Positions 1 through 6,112 of a DNA stretch of 6,112 bases are shown here, piece after piece. The stretch is from a bacterium. Lineage in GTDB: Bacteria; Zixibacteria; MSB-5A5; GN15; FEB-12. The translations under genes were made by a program, and so were the position numbers. Where the stretch lies: the NCBI GenBank assembly GCA_030640905.1, contig DAOWIM010000284.1, positions 1 through 6,112 on the forward strand. The letters are read 5' to 3'. The stretch's first letter is position 1. Every line of letters begins with the position of its first letter. The notes under the pieces are model-generated. The model made no database searches, was not told the origin of the DNA, and saw nothing but the letters and a program-made list of their open reading frames with translations.

Positions 1-3
1 AAT

Positions 4-8
4 GGAGA
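4..8 (+). promoter_or_regulatory. Shine-Dalgarno site for the symporter-like gene
   Basis: GGAGA lies six bases before the TTG at 15. It is the main reason for choosing this non-ATG start. The reading frame stays open through the 14 bases to the left edge, so an earlier start outside the window cannot be excluded. The ATG at 2-4 is in another frame and reaches a stop after ten codons. Confidence 0.6.
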
Positions 9-14
9 ATAATA

Positions 15-2363
15 TTGAGAAAAAAAGTAGTTAGAACTAAGAAGAAAGCAGACGACACCAGCCAATCAACCGGCCTGATTGCCGTCCTGCTGATTGCAGC
101 AATCGGAATCGGGGGGCTTCTGGGATATTTCCTTCCGGGGTTGGCCCCGGTATTTCAGGTAATAGGTAACATATACTTAAGCCTGCTGGCGGCCCTGACC
201 TTTGGACTTATCCTCACCAGCATTGTGACCGGCCTCTCGGTTATCGGCGATCACCGCAAACTCTGGCGACTGGTTGGCAAGAGTGGTCTGTATTTTCTGG
301 TTATCGGACTGGTCGCTGTAGGCATCGGAGCGATTGTATCGTTGGCGGTGGCCCCACAGGCGGACCTGAGCACAGTAACGATCACCAACCAGTTGCAATC
401 AACGCAGCCGGTTTTGGATACCGAGTTTCAGGACAGGTTTTACGCAACCGGACTGCTCTCCAGCATGTTTAGCGGACAGTACCTGTATATAATCTTATTT
501 GCCATTTTGCTTGGTAGCGCGCTGATAAGTGTTACCAAGAAATCGGCCCTGATCCTCAATTTCTTTTCGGAATCCAACTCGGTCCTGACAAAACTGACCG
601 CCTTCATGTTGCGTCTGGCTCCAATCGGTCTGATAGCAATAGTGGGTAGCAATGTTGGGGTGAACGGCCTGTCGTTTCTCGGGGGAGGATCGGGTTCGCT
701 ACTCCTTTCTGTCCTGTTGGCCACGGTACTGTTTGGAGGAATATTCCTTTCGTTAACGCTCGTATATCTTGGCCGTAAACCACTTGGCTGTTTTGTTGGA
801 GGAATCGGCCCAGCCATGCTGACCGCTTTTGCGACCTCGTCATCTTCGAAAAACCTGGCCTTTACATATGAAGCCGTTACTACCCGCGCTGGAATCGATG
901 AAAGAACCGGCTCCACCGTACCTGCGCTCGGAACGATCCTGAATTTTGGGGCAACCGCCATGTTTGCGATTATCACTGCCGGCTATCTGGTGCACTCCGG
1001 TTCAATCGAGCTTTCGATTCTCCAGTGGCTTGGCATTGGCCTCGGTATTGCGCTCCTCTCAATAGGTACAGCCGGCTTACCACTGGTTGGAACAGCCGCA
1101 CTGGTTGCTATCTTTGGCGCTCTTGGCCTGGGCGACATGACCGCCGGAGCGGTGTTTGCAACAATTATACTTGCGGAAGTAATACTGATTGATCGCCTTC
1201 GGGCCGCTCTCAACGTCTGGGGCGACGCTGTCGGAGCGGTGGTGATTGGTCAGACGTTTGACCTCAAGACAGTCAAAGTTCGTACGCGTACCGTATCGAA
1301 ACGAGCAGCGACTACTCGCACCGGACGAGGAGATCGCGAACGTCGCGGTGACCGTCCCGATACCAGACCGGGCCGTCCGGTCGAGCGACGTGATCGTAAG
1401 AGTCCAGTTTCTTCCGGTTCTACTGGTACAACTACACGAGGAAGACGCACAACGCGAACCGACAGCCGCACACAACCAAAGACGCCGGTAACGCGAAAGA
1501 GTCGAGCCGCGGAGAGCTCAGCCCCCTCGCCGTTTGCAATCGACTCCAACCTTCCAGCCTCCGGTCTTGAGATCGAATCGGGAACCATGCCGACGATTCC
1601 ACCAACCAGTGAGAGTCCGTCCTCGACGCCCACTCGAAAACGATCCTCAATTCGGACCACCGAGCGTCGCCCCTCCTCCCGCCCGCCGAGAGAAAGCACG
1701 CGACGTCAACAGACCAAACCAACTTCGCAACTGGACGTACTCGACCAGAGCGATAAAGCCCCGGAACCGACCAAGCCGGAACCGCGTCGGCCTGTCGTCA
1801 AGATTGAACGACGTGTCCCCCGAATGGAGCAAACCAAACCGCCAGCCATCGAAGAAACGCCACCGGCAATAGACCAAATCGAGCCGACACCAAAAGATGT
1901 GGTCAGCAGTCCGGAGAACACGCCACCACCAATTCTACTTCCTGAACCTGAGACGCCGGTAGCGGATGCGAAGCCGGAGCCGACCCCTGAGCCGGAAACC
2001 ACACCCGAGCCAGAAGCCCCAGCCCCTGAACCGGAAGCTGCACCGGAGCCAGAAGCTCCGCCGGTGGTATACGGTCGTTCACGGGTACGCAAAGGCGCCG
2101 CCCTGAAGGCTAAACTTGATAAGAAGGCCGACGAGCCACCCGCTGAGAAAAAAGAAGAGGCCGTCGAGACACCGCCTGCAGAAGCTAAAACTCCGGTAGA
2201 GAATACTACCGTTGACGATTCTCCGGTTGACAATGCTCCAGCCGAGGAAGCTCCGGCAGAGAATGCTGCCGTTGATGATTCTCCGGTTGATACTGCTCCA
2301 GTCGAGGAAGCTCCGGCCGAAAAAATGACATTTGGACGTGGCAAACGCAAGCGCATCCGCTGA
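15..2363 (+). CDS. Dicarboxylate/amino acid:cation symporter-like protein with long disordered C-terminal tail
   Basis: This is a 782-residue inner-membrane carrier-like protein of the DAACS (GltP/DctA/EAAT) family, whose members take up glutamate, aspartate or C4-dicarboxylates with Na+ or H+. The start is TTG. A basic N-terminus (2-11) precedes hydrophobic segments from about 21 to 412. Family landmarks seen are the HP1 serine motif SSSS (275-278), the TM7 motif as NFGAT (310-314, usually NMDGT), the HP2 loop SIGTAG (349-354), and TM8 DRLRAALNVWGD (393-404). D393, R396, N400 and D404 match the substrate- and Na1-binding residues of archaeal GltPh. The usual TM7 aspartate is glycine (G312) and the TM3 Thr-Ser pair is I97-G98, so the third sodium site appears lost. 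Residues 413-782 form a hydrophilic tail: Arg/Thr/Ser-rich to about 600, then Pro/Glu-rich, then decapeptide repeats, ending in a basic patch. Family members are usually about 400-450 residues. The family call is firm. Substrate and coupling ion are unknown. Confidence 0.9.
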   Translation: MRKKVVRTKKKADDTSQSTGLIAVLLIAAIGIGGLLGYFLPGLAPVFQVIGNIYLSLLAALTFGLILTSIVTGLSVIGDHRKLWRLVGKSGLYFLVIGLVAVGIGAIVSLAVAPQADLSTVTITNQLQSTQPVLDTEFQDRFYATGLLSSMFSGQYLYIILFAILLGSALISVTKKSALILNFFSESNSVLTKLTAFMLRLAPIGLIAIVGSNVGVNGLSFLGGGSGSLLLSVLLATVLFGGIFLSLTLVYLGRKPLGCFVGGIGPAMLTAFATSSSSKNLAFTYEAVTTRAGIDERTGSTVPALGTILNFGATAMFAIITAGYLVHSGSIELSILQWLGIGLGIALLSIGTAGLPLVGTAALVAIFGALGLGDMTAGAVFATIILAEVILIDRLRAALNVWGDAVGAVVIGQTFDLKTVKVRTRTVSKRAATTRTGRGDRERRGDRPDTRPGRPVERRDRKSPVSSGSTGTTTRGRRTTRTDSRTQPKTPVTRKSRAAESSAPSPFAIDSNLPASGLEIESGTMPTIPPTSESPSSTPTRKRSSIRTTERRPSSRPPRESTRRQQTKPTSQLDVLDQSDKAPEPTKPEPRRPVVKIERRVPRMEQTKPPAIEETPPAIDQIEPTPKDVVSSPENTPPPILLPEPETPVADAKPEPTPEPETTPEPEAPAPEPEAAPEPEAPPVVYGRSRVRKGAALKAKLDKKADEPPAEKKEEAVETPPAEAKTPVENTTVDDSPVDNAPAEEAPAENAAVDDSPVDTAPVEEAPAEKMTFGRGKRKRIR
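1941..2063 (+). repeat. Pro-Glu-rich low-complexity repeat inside the symporter-like gene
   Basis: These bases encode residues 643-683, dominated by degenerate PEPE-type units such as PEPTPEPETTPEPEA. Codons for the same residue vary between units (ccg/cca/cct/ccc and gag/gaa), so the peptide pattern is better kept than the DNA. This suggests the segment is translated and selected as protein. Pro-Glu repeats usually form extended, stiff, acidic spacers; that role here is inferred. Confidence 0.75.
2191..2320 (+). repeat. 60-bp tandem repeat encoding acidic decapeptides
   Basis: Two 60-bp copies (2191-2250 and 2251-2310) lie head to tail with few mismatches, followed by a partial third copy (2311-2320). 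Each copy divides into two related 30-bp halves. The peptide is therefore a run of four ten-residue units beginning at P727, P737, P747 and P757, with a stub at P767. The consensus is P-(V/A)-(E/D)-(N/T)-x-x-(V/A)-(D/E)-(D/E)-(S/A). The period is a multiple of three, so copy-number change would keep the frame. The array ends just before the basic C-terminus. Confidence 0.85.
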
Positions 2364-2505
2364 ACCGGTGGATGCATCTATTGCTTGAGAATCCGTGCTG
2401 TCGAACTGGTGGACTTTTCTCGTTAATTCAACGATTTGCCTGATAACGGAACTTGTTGACCTTTTGCGTCCAATTCGACTTATTGGCGAGAGAGGACAAT
2501 AGACG
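2364..2505. other. Intergenic region between the symporter-like gene and htpX
   Basis: This 142-bp stretch has no supported gene and no clear rho-independent terminator. It holds an imperfect 11-bp direct repeat (2362-2372 and 2403-2413, one mismatch), a weak promoter candidate near 2456-2485, and a short inverted repeat CCAAT/ATTGG (2470-2474 and 2482-2486). The htpX ribosome-binding site AGAGGA is at 2491-2496, nine bases before its ATG. The length suggests htpX can be transcribed separately from the gene before it. Confidence 0.5.
2456..2485 (+). promoter_or_regulatory. Weak sigma-70-like promoter candidate for htpX
   Basis: TTGACC (2456-2461) is a good -35 match. The best -10 partner at acceptable spacing is TTATTG (2480-2485), 18 bases downstream, which is a poor match to TATAAT. 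Transcription from it would leave a leader of only about 15 bases. A CCAAT/ATTGG inverted repeat overlaps the -10 position. The host's promoter consensus is unknown, so this is a guess. Confidence 0.25.
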
Positions 2506-3372
2506 ATGAATAGCCTGAAAATCTCGTTGATGATGATTATCCTGATGGCCCTGTTTATGTGGGTTGGCTATCTGGTGGGTGGCCAGGGCGGGATGGTTCT
2601 CGCCTTTGTGTTAGCCGTGGTGATGAATGTCGGCAGCTACTGGTTCTCGGATCGAATTATCCTGAAAATCTATCGCGCTCGTGAAGTAACCGAATTGGAT
2701 CATCCCCGTCTGTTTCGCGTTGTCCGTAAAATTGTTGCCGAGGCTATGATGCCAACGCCGAAAGTTTGCATTGTTCCCAGCAAAGCTCCCAACGCTTTTG
2801 CCACCGGGCGTAACGCTGAGCATGCCGTTATTGCCGTAACCGAGGGCATCCTGGAAATCCTTGATGAAGATGAACTCGAAGGCGTGATCGGTCATGAGAT
2901 CGCGCATATTCTCAATCGTGATATGTTGATCGGTACAATCGCCGCTACCTTTGCCGGAGCTATCGGCATCCTGGCCTCCATTGCCCGTTGGGGCGCGATT
3001 TTTGGAGGGTACAGCCGTAGCAACGACCGTGGCGGGGGACTTGGCCTGATAGTCGCTGCTATCGTCGCACCACTGGCGGCAATGATAATTCAGATGGCTA
3101 TCTCAAGGCAACGTGAATACAAAGCCGACGCCCGTTCCGGCCAGTTGACCGGTAAGTACATACAGCTTGCCTCGGCACTGGAGAAGTTGCACAAAGCGCC
3201 TGTTCGACTCAATCTTGATCAGCAACCAGCCACCGCTCACCTGATGATCGCCAATCCGCTCTCAGGAAAGGGGCTGGCCTCTCTCTTTTCAACACATCCT
3301 CCCGTTGAAAAACGAGTAGCGAAACTCCACGAGCTTCATACTCAGTCAGCCTATTATGCCGGGCATCCTTAG
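2506..3372 (+). CDS. htpX: Protease HtpX, membrane zinc metalloprotease (M48B)
   Basis: This is a 288-residue integral membrane peptidase of family M48B. Family members degrade misfolded or damaged inner-membrane proteins on the cytoplasmic side and partly overlap with FtsH. Two N-terminal hydrophobic segments (about 5-24 and 29-48) are followed by the conserved PNAFATGRN stretch (95-103). The zinc motif HEIAH (130-134) supplies two histidines and the catalytic E131. Two more hydrophobic segments (about 142-160 and 179-199) precede REYKADA (203-209), whose E204 is the expected third zinc ligand. The late STHPP motif (262-266) is also present. Length is normal for the family (about 285-295) and no key residue is missing. 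The ATG start follows AGAGGA by nine bases. The gene stands 142 bp after its left neighbour and 58 bp before the CorC-type gene, so it may head the following cluster. No stress operator can be recognised. Confidence 0.96.
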   Translation: MNSLKISLMMIILMALFMWVGYLVGGQGGMVLAFVLAVVMNVGSYWFSDRIILKIYRAREVTELDHPRLFRVVRKIVAEAMMPTPKVCIVPSKAPNAFATGRNAEHAVIAVTEGILEILDEDELEGVIGHEIAHILNRDMLIGTIAATFAGAIGILASIARWGAIFGGYSRSNDRGGGLGLIVAAIVAPLAAMIIQMAISRQREYKADARSGQLTGKYIQLASALEKLHKAPVRLNLDQQPATAHLMIANPLSGKGLASLFSTHPPVEKRVAKLHELHTQSAYYAGHP

Positions 3373-3430
3373 CTTGAAACCCAAACCAAACGACATTCTC
3401 TACCCGACGCCAAGAGAGAACCGGGCATAG

Positions 3431-4750
3431 ATGGAGACATCCCCGTACATAGAGCTGCTGGCTATTTTTGCGTTAATCGTGGCCAATGGATTCTTCGCTC
3501 TGTCGGAGTTTTCGCTGATCGCCAGCCGACGCAGCAAATTGAAACAGGATATTGAAGATGGCAAAACCGGCGCGGCGGCCGCTGAGAAAATCCACCGTGA
3601 CCCGGACAGGTTTCTTGCCACCGTGCAGGTGGGGATTACAATGATGGGCACCGTTGCTGGGGTCTTTGGTGGCGCCACTCTGGTTAACCGCCTCCAGGAT
3701 TTTCTCTCGGGCGTGTCGATCTCCCTTGTCTCGGAAACGGCCACCGGCATTGCCGTCGTTGCGGTAGCTGCCGGTATCACCGCCGTCTCGGTCGTGATAG
3801 GCGAGTTGGTTCCAAAGTATGTCGCTCTCTCGCAACCGGAACGGTACGCTCGTATGGTAGCCCGTCCGATGACCCTCTTTATCAAAATCACGGCCGTGTT
3901 TGCCGGCCTGCTCAGCCGGAGCGCCAATTTGTTTGTCCGCATGATCGGTATTAGAAAACAGGCGGGAGAATCTCCGATCACCGAAGAAGAGATTAACCAG
4001 ATGATTCTCGATGGTCGGAAAAAAGGTGTCTTTGATGCCACCGAGGAGAAACTGATCAGGTCGGTTTTTGATTTTGCCGACTCCACTGTCCGTCGCGCAA
4101 TGACACCACGTACCGAAGTGGTGGGGATCAATTTGAATGCGCCCCACGAGACGATCACTCGCACGATTGTCGAGGAAGGCTACAGCCGGTTCCCGATTTT
4201 TGAAGGTAACCTTGATCGCATCGTCGGTATCCTTTACACCAAGGACTTGATTCTCCAGCAGACCGACCCGGAGTTGATAATCCTTTCCGATATGATTCGT
4301 AAGCCGATGTTTGTACCGGACTCAATGCCGCTGTCAAAGTTGCTTGATGAATTCCAGCGCAAGAAAAACCATATGGCGATTGTGCTTGATGAGTTTGGTG
4401 GCACCGCCGGAATCATCACCCTGGAAGATATTCTTGAAGAACTTGTTGGTGAGATACAGGACGAGTACGACGAAGAACAACCGCCGCTGGTAAAACATTC
4501 TGATACGGTTGCCTATGCCGACGGCGCGGTCTGGCCGGGTGATATCAACGACCTGCTCAAGAGCCGTCTGCCGGAAGACGAAGCGGAGACGTTAGCTGGG
4601 TTGGTCATTCATCGGCTGGGCCATATACCCGAACAGGATGAGCACGCCGTCATAGCCGACCTTCACATCACCGTACTGGAACGCCAGGAAAACCGCCTGA
4701 TCCGGCTGAAGCTGGAGAAGACTCAACCCGATAACGACAACCAGAAGTGA
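3431..4750 (+). CDS. CNNM/CorC-family membrane protein (DUF21, CBS pair, CorC_HlyC)
   Basis: This 439-residue protein is often annotated as 'hemolysin family protein', but its relatives (CorC, MpfA, CNNM) are linked to Mg2+ or related cation export and homeostasis rather than hemolysis. The N-terminal DUF21 membrane domain covers about 1-190, with the family-typical FFALSEFSLIASRR (21-34) and GELVPK (124-129). A linker with ITEEEI (183-188) leads to the CBS pair. CBS1 begins at MTPRTEV (224-230) and includes YSRFPIFEG (251-259). CBS2 (about 291-340) carries the signature DEFGGTAGIITLEDILEE (320-337). The CorC_HlyC domain fills about 352-430. CBS pairs in this family bind adenine nucleotides and gate transport; that is family knowledge. 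Length and domain order are complete. The ribosome-binding site is weak (AGAGAG at 3413-3418, 12 bases from ATG). The stop is 13 bp before the next gene, suggesting co-transcription. The ion transported cannot be read from the sequence. Confidence 0.93.
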   Translation: METSPYIELLAIFALIVANGFFALSEFSLIASRRSKLKQDIEDGKTGAAAAEKIHRDPDRFLATVQVGITMMGTVAGVFGGATLVNRLQDFLSGVSISLVSETATGIAVVAVAAGITAVSVVIGELVPKYVALSQPERYARMVARPMTLFIKITAVFAGLLSRSANLFVRMIGIRKQAGESPITEEEINQMILDGRKKGVFDATEEKLIRSVFDFADSTVRRAMTPRTEVVGINLNAPHETITRTIVEEGYSRFPIFEGNLDRIVGILYTKDLILQQTDPELIILSDMIRKPMFVPDSMPLSKLLDEFQRKKNHMAIVLDEFGGTAGIITLEDILEELVGEIQDEYDEEQPPLVKHSDTVAYADGAVWPGDINDLLKSRLPEDEAETLAGLVIHRLGHIPEQDEHAVIADLHITVLERQENRLIRLKLEKTQPDNDNQK

Positions 4751-4763
4751 ACACGGGACTGCT

Positions 4764-5435
4764 ATGCTTAAACTGATCAAAACACCCCTAAGATGGACGC
4801 GCGCGCTCTATGACTGGGTGCTTAAGTGGAGTGAATCGCCACACAGTCTGACTGCATTGTTCAGCCTGGCGCTGGCCGAGGCATCCTTTTTCCCGGTCCC
4901 ACCCGATGCCTTGTTGATAGCATTGTGCATGGGATCGCACCGCAAATGGTTTAAGTTTGGGCTGGTCTGTACAGTGGGATCGGTCGTTGGCGGCCTGCTG
5001 GGCTATCTGATAGGACACAGCGCTTTTGAGTTGATCGGGGAGAGAATGTTAGGCCTGACCGCCTCACTCTCTGGAACTGAGCCTCAGGAACTGCTCTCAC
5101 AGGCGCAATTCTGGTTCAACGAAAAAGAACTCTGGGGAGTAAAAGTCGGACCGTGGGCGGTCGGCGTTGCTGGCTTCACGCCGATCCCGTACAAGGTCTT
5201 CACCATTGCCGCCGGTTTTTTCAAAATGGCGTTGATTCCTTTTCTGGTCGCATCGACTATCGGTCGTTCGCTCCGGTTCTTTGTTGTCGCCGGTCTGATC
5301 GGATTGCTCTACAAAAGATATGGCTCAAGAATCCAGGAATGGATTGACCGGTATTTCAATTTCCTCGCTATCGCGTTTGTAGTCCTCCTCGTCCTCGGGT
5401 TTCTCGCACTCAAACTCCTCAATGATGTCCAATGA
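4764..5435 (+). CDS. YqaA-type (COG1238) membrane protein with VTT/SNARE-associated domain
   Basis: This 223-residue polytopic membrane protein belongs to the YqaA branch of the DedA/VTT superfamily. Some superfamily members move lipids or undecaprenyl phosphate across the membrane; the role of the YqaA branch itself is not settled. An amphipathic N-terminus is followed by the re-entrant-loop signature EASFFPVPPDALL (39-51). Next come a glycine-rich helix (72-84), the branch-defining GFTPIPYKVFTIAAG (137-151), and GRSLRFF (167-173) with two conserved-looking arginines. A terminal hydrophobic segment covers about 198-219. At 223 residues it is slightly longer than many relatives (about 190-200), partly from the segment 110-130 before the FTPIPYK motif. 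The ATG follows a weak GGGA (4755-4758) and lies 13 bp after the previous stop. Translation may therefore depend on coupling to the CorC-type gene. No in-frame alternative ATG occurs before M56. Confidence 0.88.
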   Translation: MLKLIKTPLRWTRALYDWVLKWSESPHSLTALFSLALAEASFFPVPPDALLIALCMGSHRKWFKFGLVCTVGSVVGGLLGYLIGHSAFELIGERMLGLTASLSGTEPQELLSQAQFWFNEKELWGVKVGPWAVGVAGFTPIPYKVFTIAAGFFKMALIPFLVASTIGRSLRFFVVAGLIGLLYKRYGSRIQEWIDRYFNFLAIAFVVLLVLGFLALKLLNDVQ

Positions 5436-5450
5436 TTCGGTCCTACCGGC

Positions 5451-5454
5451 GGAG
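5451..5454 (+). promoter_or_regulatory. Shine-Dalgarno site fixing the start of the RlmD-type gene
   Basis: GGAG lies five bases before the ATG at 5460 and within the 24-bp gap after the YqaA-type gene. It is the strongest ribosome-binding match among the last three genes. It supports the 5460 start, which places the TRAM domain immediately at the N-terminus, as expected for the family. Confidence 0.7.
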
Positions 5455-5459
5455 ATAAA

Positions 5460-6112
5460 ATGGGAAAACAAATTGAAGTAGATATAGTTGATCTTGCTTT
5501 CGATGGCAAAGCTGTAGCCCACAACGATGGCAAAGTCGTCTTTCTTGATGCCGGTCTACCGGGTGAACGAGTCACCGCCGAGATCACACGCAGCAAACCA
5601 CGTCATGATCAGGCACGGGTGCTGGACATTATCAAGAAATCATCCGACCGCGCCGAAGCCCCCTGCGAGCACTTTGGTGGCTGTGGCGGTTGTGCCTGGC
5701 AGGACCTCAGCTACGAACGCCAACTACACTACAAAACCAAACAGGTCGGTGACTGTATGGAACGTCTGGCCGGGTTGCCCGATGTGAGAGTACACGAAAC
5801 AATCCCCGCACCGGACCAATTCCGCTACCGTAACAAGATGGAATTTTCGTTTCACACCGCCGACGACGATAGCTTCACGCTCGGGCTGCACCGAAAGGGA
5901 GCGTTTGATGAAGTGTTCGATCTCAAAGCCTGCTACCTGCAATCGGAACTCGCCAATGAAATCGTCGCGACCGTGCGTCAGTTCGTGCGCGATCATTCGC
6001 TGCCGGTTTACGATGTTGTCAAACATACCGGATATGCCCGTTTCCTCGTTATTCGGGAGACTACTTTTACCGACCAGGTGATGGTCAATTTTGTTACCAA
6101 TTACGGAGAATT
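5460..6112 (+). CDS. rlmD: RlmD/RumA-type 23S rRNA uracil-C5 methyltransferase, N-terminal part (cut by window edge)
   Basis: The frame runs open from the ATG at 5460 to the right edge: 217 codons without a stop, roughly half of the usual 400-470 residues. Residues 2-60 form a TRAM RNA-binding domain, including GKAVA (16-20) and GLPGERV (32-38). The iron-sulfur cluster motif follows, with C69-x5-C75-x2-C78 in CEHFGGCGGCAWQ (69-81) and a likely fourth ligand C158 in DLKACYL (154-160). The motif YRNKMEFSF (123-131) is typical of this family. RlmD/RumA methylates a 23S rRNA uridine (U1939 in E. coli) using S-adenosylmethionine. The SAM-binding and catalytic cysteine region lies beyond the edge, so RlmC-, RlmCD- or other COG2265 paralogues cannot be excluded and the symbol is provisional. 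The gene follows the YqaA-type gene by 24 bp with a good GGAG site. Confidence 0.9.
   Translation, partial: MGKQIEVDIVDLAFDGKAVAHNDGKVVFLDAGLPGERVTAEITRSKPRHDQARVLDIIKKSSDRAEAPCEHFGGCGGCAWQDLSYERQLHYKTKQVGDCMERLAGLPDVRVHETIPAPDQFRYRNKMEFSFHTADDDSFTLGLHRKGAFDEVFDLKACYLQSELANEIVATVRQFVRDHSLPVYDVVKHTGYARFLVIRETTFTDQVMVNFVTNYGE

Noticed and set aside
440..976. Minus-strand open frame of 178 codons opposite the transporter core
   Set aside because: The plus strand carries the HP1 and TM7 motifs here. The minus product has no recognisable features.
1246..1872. Alternative plus-strand frames over the Arg/Thr-rich tail, considered as signs of a frameshift after TM8
   Set aside because: They show no family resemblance and are interrupted. 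The main frame runs unbroken from the core through structured in-frame repeats to its stop, so a frameshift is not needed.
1706..2377. Minus-strand open frame of 223 codons rich in Ser, Gly and Ala opposite the transporter tail
   Set aside because: Its repeats are the complement of the Pro/Glu-rich and decapeptide repeats of the plus-strand frame. The plus frame is continuous with a recognised transporter core, so this is a shadow of low-complexity DNA.
2364..2460. Rho-independent terminator after the symporter-like gene
   Set aside because: No GC-rich stem followed by a T run was found. The only candidate, CGTT/AACG around 2421-2433, is a four-base stem with no T tract.
3359..3428. Repeated CCGGGCAT at 3359-3366 and 3421-3428 flanking the htpX to CorC gap
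   Set aside because: An eight-base match with one copy inside coding sequence is readily explained by chance, and no insertion-element ends or inverted repeats accompany it.
3400..4164. Long minus-strand open frame of 254 codons opposite the CorC-type gene
   Set aside because: It lies wholly opposite a complete, strongly recognised protein family member, has no recognisable motif, and has a composition expected of a reverse-complement shadow.
1..6112. Defence system, prophage, CRISPR array, tRNA or insertion sequence
   Set aside because: No transposase, integrase, nuclease or toxin-like frame, no regularly spaced repeats outside the coding repeats, and no tRNA-like cloverleaf was seen. Almost all the sequence is accounted for by the five genes.

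Overview
The window looks like ordinary bacterial chromosome: five consecutive plus-strand genes, four complete and one cut by the right edge. No RNA gene, mobile element, CRISPR array or phage-like segment was seen. Base composition is balanced to slightly GC-rich by eye and uniform. Gene content (HtpX, CorC/CNNM-type protein, YqaA/DedA-type protein, RlmD-type methyltransferase) fits a diderm (Gram-negative-type) bacterium. I cannot name the phylum from the sequence. A poorly cultured FCB-type lineage is only a guess.

Layout. Positions 15-2363 encode a glutamate/dicarboxylate:cation symporter-like membrane protein. Its transport core of about 412 residues is followed by an unusual 370-residue low-complexity tail. 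A 142-bp intergenic region with a weak promoter candidate leads to htpX (2506-3372), a membrane zinc protease for membrane-protein quality control. After 58 bp comes a 439-residue DUF21/CBS/CorC_HlyC protein of the CNNM/CorC family (3431-4750), implicated in Mg2+ and related cation transport. Only 13 bp later starts a 223-residue YqaA-type VTT-domain membrane protein (4764-5435). After 24 bp follows an RlmD/RumA-type RNA uracil-C5 methyltransferase (5460 to the edge). The last three genes are tightly spaced and probably co-transcribed, perhaps with htpX.

How the genes relate. Four of the five products are integral membrane proteins, three of them concerned with transport or membrane maintenance. 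The methyltransferase is a housekeeping RNA-modification enzyme with no evident link to the others. I see no convincing novel multi-gene system. The unusual object is the first gene. It keeps the family's substrate-binding and Na1/Na2 signatures but appears to have lost the third sodium site. It also carries a long charge-segregated, repeat-containing C-terminal extension not found in typical family members.
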